64,000 bases of DNA from Marinoscillum sp. MHG1-6 (lineage in GTDB: Bacteria > Bacteroidota > Bacteroidia > Cytophagales > Cyclobacteriaceae): assembly GCF_024714475.1 (NCBI RefSeq), contig NZ_JAMZMI010000001.1:62001-126000 (forward strand). The letters run 5' to 3'. Shown piece by piece: positions 59,837-64,000 of this stretch. Position 1 is the stretch's first letter; each line of letters opens with the position of its first letter. Both the position numbers and the translations under genes were made by a program. The notes beneath the pieces were generated by a model. It did not search any database and was not told where the DNA came from. It saw only the letters and a program-made list of their open reading frames with translations.

Positions 59837-60451
59837 TTGCGACTACTTTTAGCACTTTCCATTATTTTCTTCTGCTTTTTCAATGCTCAGTCTCAGGATA
59901 AGCCAAAAATAATTCAGTTTACCGGTGTTGTCTTCACCCCGGATAGCGCCGCAGTTATTCCGGGAGTCCATGTTTATGTTCCGAAAACGGGGAGAGGAAC
60001 CACTTCCAACCCTTATGGTTTTTTCTCCATGCCCGTCATCGAAGGCGACAGCATTGTGTTTAGTGCGGTTGGCTTCAAACCCAGCACGTTTGTTATCCCT
60101 CATCATGAGGCTGACCATAGTTTAAAATTGCTCCTGACCATGCAAGAGGATATCAAATTCCTTGAAGAGGTAGAGATATTCCCTTATCCTACAGAGTCAA
60201 TGTTCAAGAAGGCCGTCCTGACCATTGAATTGCCCGAAAGTGAAGACTACGCTAACATGCAAGCCTGGCTGGCAGCCGAATATATGGCACGAGCTTATAA
60301 AAATTTACCTTCAAGTGCCAGCTCTAACTACCGTGAGGTCATGGAGCGTCAGGCCATGGCTAATAGTTACAAATACCAAACTCCATACAATAACTTTGGA
60401 AACCCATTCGCATGGGCCAAATTCATTCGACAGTTGAGATCCGACAAATAG
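59837..60451 (+). CDS. exported carboxypeptidase-like regulatory-domain protein
   Basis: A 204-residue exported protein. The signal peptide ends near FNAQSQDK (about 20). A carboxypeptidase-like regulatory (CNA-B-like) domain occupies about 25-110 (FTGVVFTPDSAAVIPGVHVYV, GTTSNPYGFFSMPVIEGDSI, FSAVGFKPSTF). The remaining 90 residues form a helical Tyr/Asn-rich tail. The start must be TTG at 59837, because an in-frame TAG lies two codons upstream and the next ATG is well inside the domain. It ends one base from the convergent dipeptidase gene. Function unknown; the domain is usually an envelope beta-sandwich. Confidence 0.8.
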   Translation: MRLLLALSIIFFCFFNAQSQDKPKIIQFTGVVFTPDSAAVIPGVHVYVPKTGRGTTSNPYGFFSMPVIEGDSIVFSAVGFKPSTFVIPHHEADHSLKLLLTMQEDIKFLEEVEIFPYPTESMFKKAVLTIELPESEDYANMQAWLAAEYMARAYKNLPSSASSNYREVMERQAMANSYKYQTPYNNFGNPFAWAKFIRQLRSDK

Positions 60452-60452
60452 C

Positions 60453-61703
60453 CTAGATATCTTCTGCGACTTTTATTACTTCATTCCAAACCCGGAAGGT
60501 ATTCAAATAGCAAATTTTCTCTATGTCTTCTTCAGTGTAACCGCGCTTGAGAAGCTCAAAAATGATATTTGGATACATGGAAACATCCTTAAGTCCATTA
60601 GGCAAGCTGTTTCCCACTCCATCAAAGTCAGAACCAAAGCCCACATGATCAATCCCCGCCAACTCTACCACTCTGTCAATATGATCAGCCACAATCTCCA
60701 CATCTGCAAACACATCCTGATCAATTGCATATTGAAAAGCGTAATCTATATATGCTGAATCCGTCAGCTCCAGGCCGTTTTCCATTCTGTAGTTGATTAG
60801 ATGCGCTTCCATCATATCAAACTTGTCGCGGGATTCTTTGGATAAGAACTCCGAACCAAAATTGATATGGATGACTCCACCATTCTCTCCAAGCTTTTTG
60901 ATCATATCATCCGACATGTTTCTCTCAAAGCCTGGGGTATAGTGCCTGCAAGAGGAGTGAGAAGCAATTACCGGAGCTTTTGTGATTTTCATCACATCAT
61001 AAAATGCGCTATCAGACACATGTGATATGTCTACCATGATACCGACCTCATTCATCCTTTTAACAACCTCTTCTCCAAAAGGACTGAGACCGTTCCACAT
61101 ATAGGTGGTATCATAAGATGAGTCACAAATCTGATTATCCTTTGAGTGGGTCAGGGTAATATAGCGGATACCACGATCGAAAAAGTAGTCTACATTATCT
61201 ACATCATCCATAATAGGCGCCCCATTCTCCATACCCAACGGCAAAGAGATGACCCCAGCCTCAAAATTTTTCACAATGTCCGCTGGGCTTTTTGCCAGAG
61301 CAAACTTCTCCGGAAAAGCCGCCGGAATTTTCGATAACATTTCAATCAGTGAATCAGCAAATGACTTGGCCATCCCGGTCTTTTGATAGGAAGCCGGAAT
61401 ATAAATAGACATGAACGGAGCATCCAGTCCTCCCTTTTTTGCCTTTATATAATCAAAATTCCCTGTGGTCTCCACGGTCACATCCATCACCTCCTTCTTA
61501 AGAATAAAACCGGCCTTTTTCATTCTGTACGGCAGATCCACATGACCATCTGCAATAATGAACAGATGAGCCAATTCATCAGCCTTTTGCATTAATTCTT
61601 CATCTGTAGGTTCGGTAGATGCAGACTGCTCTTTCTTCTTAGGGCCAGAACATCCCAAGAATACAATGAGTAGCGCAATTGCGCTCACTGGAAAAATTTT
61701 CAT
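60453..61703 (-). CDS. membrane dipeptidase, family M19 (lipoprotein)
   Basis: Zinc dipeptidase of the renal-dipeptidase family, 416 residues, with a lipobox (VFLGCSG, Cys about 18), so it is anchored in the envelope. The metal-binding HxD is in IADGHVDLPYR (about 51-61). The bridging Glu (LPLGMENGAP), His in VDISHVSD, HSSCRHYTPGFERNMSDD and GFGSDFDGVG are all present, so it should be active. It cleaves L-Xaa-(D/L)-Xaa dipeptides during peptide or cell-wall turnover. The lipoprotein gene at 61724 lies 20 bp upstream on the same strand. Confidence 0.92.
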   Translation of the reverse strand: MKIFPVSAIALLIVFLGCSGPKKKEQSASTEPTDEELMQKADELAHLFIIADGHVDLPYRMKKAGFILKKEVMDVTVETTGNFDYIKAKKGGLDAPFMSIYIPASYQKTGMAKSFADSLIEMLSKIPAAFPEKFALAKSPADIVKNFEAGVISLPLGMENGAPIMDDVDNVDYFFDRGIRYITLTHSKDNQICDSSYDTTYMWNGLSPFGEEVVKRMNEVGIMVDISHVSDSAFYDVMKITKAPVIASHSSCRHYTPGFERNMSDDMIKKLGENGGVIHINFGSEFLSKESRDKFDMMEAHLINYRMENGLELTDSAYIDYAFQYAIDQDVFADVEIVADHIDRVVELAGIDHVGFGSDFDGVGNSLPNGLKDVSMYPNIIFELLKRGYTEEDIEKICYLNTFRVWNEVIKVAEDI

Positions 61704-61723
61704 AATAAATATTTAATTGAAAT

Positions 61724-62626
61724 CTATTTTGGAGATTTTAGATCAAAGGATAATGTGGCCCCGGATTCACTTCCCGAAACATGATTTACCCTGATCAGGC
61801 CTTTATATACACCCCTGTTGGATGCTAACTCGTAACCGATGACATGGCCTGCTGATAACTGTTTAACACTATCAACAGCTACAGAGCCCGGAACCAATCC
61901 ATCAATTTGAGTAGCTGTGGCTATACCATCGAAATCAAGCTCTGTCCCCAAATCATAAAGCACTGTTTCATTTTCAACACCGTTTAGCGGCCAACTCTGA
62001 CCAGCGACGGCATCACCCCATGCAACTTCCGCAGTAATATTGGATGGTGCTGCCAGTACATGCCCCATTTCTTTGGTATTGAAATACACCAAATCGACCC
62101 TGAACTTCATCTCCGTGGAGCTTAGGTTTCCTTTGAAATAGGTACTGTCATCCACCACATCATAAAAGCTTCCGTAAGTAAGCCCCCCAAAGGAGCCCAA
62201 AGTATCCTGATAAACCACGTTAATCGCAGATTCAACAATACTTAAAGCCAATGTATCATCTGCTGTAAGTCCGGTCAAGTCCGTAATAAAAAGGCTTATC
62301 GCAATATTTTTACCTGCATAATCCGGATTAATAGCAAAAGTAAATTCTTCGCTGATGCCCTCGAATGTGCTATCAGTAGCGTATTCCATGAGCGTCTCTA
62401 CACGGCTATTATTGACGTTAACTGCCAATTCTCCACTTTCCAACCCGCTTCTTGCCTGAATGTTGATCAAAAGGGTAACACTGTCCAGCGCCCCAAATGA
62501 GGAGCCCCCTGATACCAAATCAATGTTGGCAACCGGTCCGGAAGGACCATTTTCACCGCCTTTACTACAACCCACCATAACGATGAGCAGCACAAGGAAA
62601 ACCAGAACTAATTGCTGACGATTCAT
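61724..62626 (-). CDS. hypothetical lipoprotein
   Basis: A 300-residue lipoprotein with lipobox VMVGCSKGGENG (Cys about 20). The mature part is beta-rich with Ig-like or cadherin-like character (SVTLLINIQARSGLESGELAVNVN, DYAGKNIAISLFITDLTG) and low charge. No domain can be named with confidence. It is immediately upstream of the M19 dipeptidase and probably cotranscribed with it. Confidence 0.65.
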   Translation of the reverse strand: MNRQQLVLVFLVLLIVMVGCSKGGENGPSGPVANIDLVSGGSSFGALDSVTLLINIQARSGLESGELAVNVNNSRVETLMEYATDSTFEGISEEFTFAINPDYAGKNIAISLFITDLTGLTADDTLALSIVESAINVVYQDTLGSFGGLTYGSFYDVVDDSTYFKGNLSSTEMKFRVDLVYFNTKEMGHVLAAPSNITAEVAWGDAVAGQSWPLNGVENETVLYDLGTELDFDGIATATQIDGLVPGSVAVDSVKQLSAGHVIGYELASNRGVYKGLIRVNHVSGSESGATLSFDLKSPK

Positions 62627-62918
62627 ACAAACGAAATTATAAAGTTAACGGCGATTAAAAAAGAACAGGGGTCTGGGCAAACTGCTAACCTCATTATGGT
62701 TTAAAAAATTAAAACACAACTACAAGATATTAAATTGATTCTTAGTACTTTCAACATTGTAATGGAAAGTACAGCATTCACTGTAGTAGAACATTTATTT
62801 ATTGACTAAGAATTTATTTTTTAATATTTTACAATCACTTTTTAGATTTCCCGATATTTGGGTCAAATTGTAAAAAAAAATTAAATCGTCGGTTAATCCG
62901 CTTAATCAAAAATCTGAT
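62627..62918. other. 292-bp AT-rich divergent intergenic region
   Basis: It separates the lipoprotein/dipeptidase unit from the zinc-ribbon membrane protein. It contains long A/T runs but no open frame, RNA gene or complete TTTG-N20-TAnnTTTG promoter that I can identify. Confidence 0.4.
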
Positions 62919-63659
62919 ATGACTGAAGCAATTTCACCAAGCCTACTAAGCACCTGGAACATGTATGGCCAGTTACTCGCTTATGCTCTCATGGGTGTAG
63001 GTGTGTTAATCCTCCTTGGACACTATCTAAAATTGTTGTTCACTAAAGATTTCAAAACACGATACGACTATATCAACATGCATGAGATTAATCTGCTTTG
63101 GTATGGTTTTGTACTGGTTTTATCAGGCATAGCATTATATATTAATACCGTAGTGACGGAAACAACCTGGTTATGGTTTTTCGTTAGAATATTCGTTTCT
63201 GGTATGATGGCCATGATTATTGGCGTGGTTGTTCAGAATGTACTAAAGTTCTACTATCCTTTCTTTATTGAGAAGCGTTTAAAAAAGCTTAGATATTCTC
63301 CTCGTCTTTCCCCTGATGGAAGAAAAATGAAGCTTTTGAGTGAAGAAGAGGAGGATGTTTACCTTGACGAAGGTATGCAGGCTGAGGAAAATGCGTTTTC
63401 AGTTGATTATGACGTATGGATTGACGAAATCTCTGGCTTTACTAAAATTGAGAAATACAACGGTAGACTTCATGCGCTTCAGTGTGATGAGTGTAACTAC
63501 CAAACATTGAAAGTAGAAAGAGAAGAAATTATTCAAGAGGCAAGCGAAGTAGAAGAGGGCGAATTGATGAAATACTACGTTTGTGGCTATTGCGGACACA
63601 AGCAAAGGAAATCATTCAAAATCGCTAAACTCAGAGCCGGAGAAGGCGCTTCAGCATAA
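62919..63659 (+). CDS. membrane protein with C-terminal zinc ribbon
   Basis: 246 residues. Three transmembrane helices (about 18-36, 57-76 and 84-108) are followed by a charged linker with an acidic block (SEEEEDVYLDEGMQAEE, about 141-157). The C-terminal domain (about 165-235) has two CxxC knuckles, CDEC (189-192) and CGYC (222-225), the layout of a zinc ribbon. The ribbon should face the cytoplasm. No family is recognised. It stands alone and is followed by a strong terminator. Confidence 0.7.
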   Translation: MTEAISPSLLSTWNMYGQLLAYALMGVGVLILLGHYLKLLFTKDFKTRYDYINMHEINLLWYGFVLVLSGIALYINTVVTETTWLWFFVRIFVSGMMAMIIGVVVQNVLKFYYPFFIEKRLKKLRYSPRLSPDGRKMKLLSEEEEDVYLDEGMQAEENAFSVDYDVWIDEISGFTKIEKYNGRLHALQCDECNYQTLKVEREEIIQEASEVEEGELMKYYVCGYCGHKQRKSFKIAKLRAGEGASA

Positions 63660-63682
63660 GTTTAATTGCCAACCTAACCCTG

Positions 63683-63717
63683 AGGCCCGATAGTCAACCA
63701 ACTGTCGGGCCTTTTTG
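63683..63717 (+). terminator. rho-independent terminator after the zinc-ribbon membrane protein
   Basis: AGGCCCGATAGT and ACTGTCGGGCCT form a 12-bp stem (one T-G pair) with a 6-base loop, followed by further T residues. It lies between this gene and the convergent SDR gene. Confidence 0.85.
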
Positions 63718-63734
63718 GTTAATATAGAAGAACC

Positions 63735-64000
63735 TTAAATCGTACCTGTCTTCCCTCCATCAACAGGAACACTGACACCATTGATATAAGCTCCAAAACC
63801 TGAGCATAAAAAAGCTGCTAAATAGCCTATCTCTTCCGGTCGTCCAAATCTTCCTGCAGGCACTGTTGCCCTCATCTGATCAGACATATCATCGTGCGGG
63901 ACCTTATTATCTTGCGCTAGTTTTTCAATAAGGGAGGACAACCGGTCTGTTTGTATGAATCCGGGTAAAATATTGTTGACCGTAATTCCAAATGGCGCCA
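63735..64000 (-). CDS. SDR family oxidoreductase, partial
   Basis: The C-terminal 88 or so residues of a short-chain dehydrogenase that enters from beyond the right edge. FGITVNNILPGFIQTDRL is the conserved post-catalytic segment. FGRPEEIGYLAAFLCSGFGAYINGVSVPVDGG is the classical SDR C-terminus. The catalytic Tyr-x-x-x-Lys and cofactor-binding part lie outside the window, so the subfamily and substrate cannot be given. Confidence 0.85.
   Translation of the reverse strand, partial: APFGITVNNILPGFIQTDRLSSLIEKLAQDNKVPHDDMSDQMRATVPAGRFGRPEEIGYLAAFLCSGFGAYINGVSVPVDGGKTGTI

Noticed and set aside
1-64000. CRISPR array, prophage, integrase or intact insertion sequence
   Set aside because: No regularly spaced repeats, cas genes, phage structural genes, transposase or integrase motifs were seen in any reading frame.

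Overview
The window looks like a chromosome segment of a gliding, marine-type Bacteroidota bacterium, probably order Cytophagales. The evidence is the type IX secretion genes porU and porV, the gliding lipoprotein gldH, a GWxTD protein, a TonB-dependent receptor with an N-terminal carboxypeptidase-like domain, several Bacteroidota-type lipoboxes, and promoters of the Bacteroidota form (TTTG, about 20 bp, TAnnTTTG). Shine-Dalgarno sequences are mostly absent. Most of the content is housekeeping; I see no prophage, CRISPR array, rRNA operon or intact insertion sequence. The organism assignment is an inference from gene content.

Layout. 1-1000: two tandem SiaC-like (DUF1987) genes on the minus strand, the first cut by the window edge. 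1.2-3.8 kb: xth, gcvT and comB-like. 3.8-5.4 kb: a tight minus-strand set (YciI, DUF2721, MazG-like, lipoprotein). 5.5-11.4 kb: a DUF2911 protein, YicC, a 1111-residue propeller/barrel protein and an FAD oxidoreductase. 11.4-18.7 kb: a plus-strand run with an MBL hydrolase, pssA, porU, porV and an inactive-looking M16 protein. 18.7-27 kb: a WG-repeat protein and hemA on the minus strand, then a membrane-anchored HhH protein and a giant SF1 helicase on the plus strand. 27-33.5 kb: a complete RND efflux operon and an odd small secreted protein. 33.6-38.9 kb: gldH, ricT, purD and recQ. 39-45.3 kb: manC, rlmB, GWxTD, a methyltransferase, dps and asnB. 45.3-51.9 kb: a C40 peptidase, tRNA-Ala with a broken partial copy beside it, a lipoprotein, a TonB-dependent receptor, an ABC exporter and a P-loop kinase. 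51.9-56 kb: a Gre-like factor, an ALDH7-type dehydrogenase, DegP/HtrA and Hsp20. 56-64 kb: tRNA-Asn, a 30-residue membrane peptide, pruA, a YjjG nucleotidase, an ArsR-fold regulator, a carboxypeptidase-like-domain protein, an M19 dipeptidase, a lipoprotein, a zinc-ribbon membrane protein and a partial SDR.

Functional themes are the cell envelope (T9SS sortase/shuttle, lipoproteins, RND efflux, HtrA), one-carbon and purine metabolism (gcvT, purD), proline/lysine-type semialdehyde oxidation (two ALDHs), nucleotide clean-up (MazG-like, YjjG) and DNA repair (xth, recQ, SF1 helicase).

The most interesting unexplained signals are regulatory. One is a perfect TTTAGAC-N2-GTCTAAA palindrome lying on the -33 element of the TonB receptor promoter. 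Another is six GACAT/ATGTC half-sites packed between hsp20 and tRNA-Asn, two of them forming a palindrome inside the tRNA promoter spacer. Others are a palindrome between the ArsR-fold gene and its divergent neighbour, a truncated tRNA-Ala copy, and a 17-bp perfect tandem duplication abutting the ABC exporter start. I do not find a clearly new multi-gene system. The HhH/giant-helicase pair is the nearest candidate.
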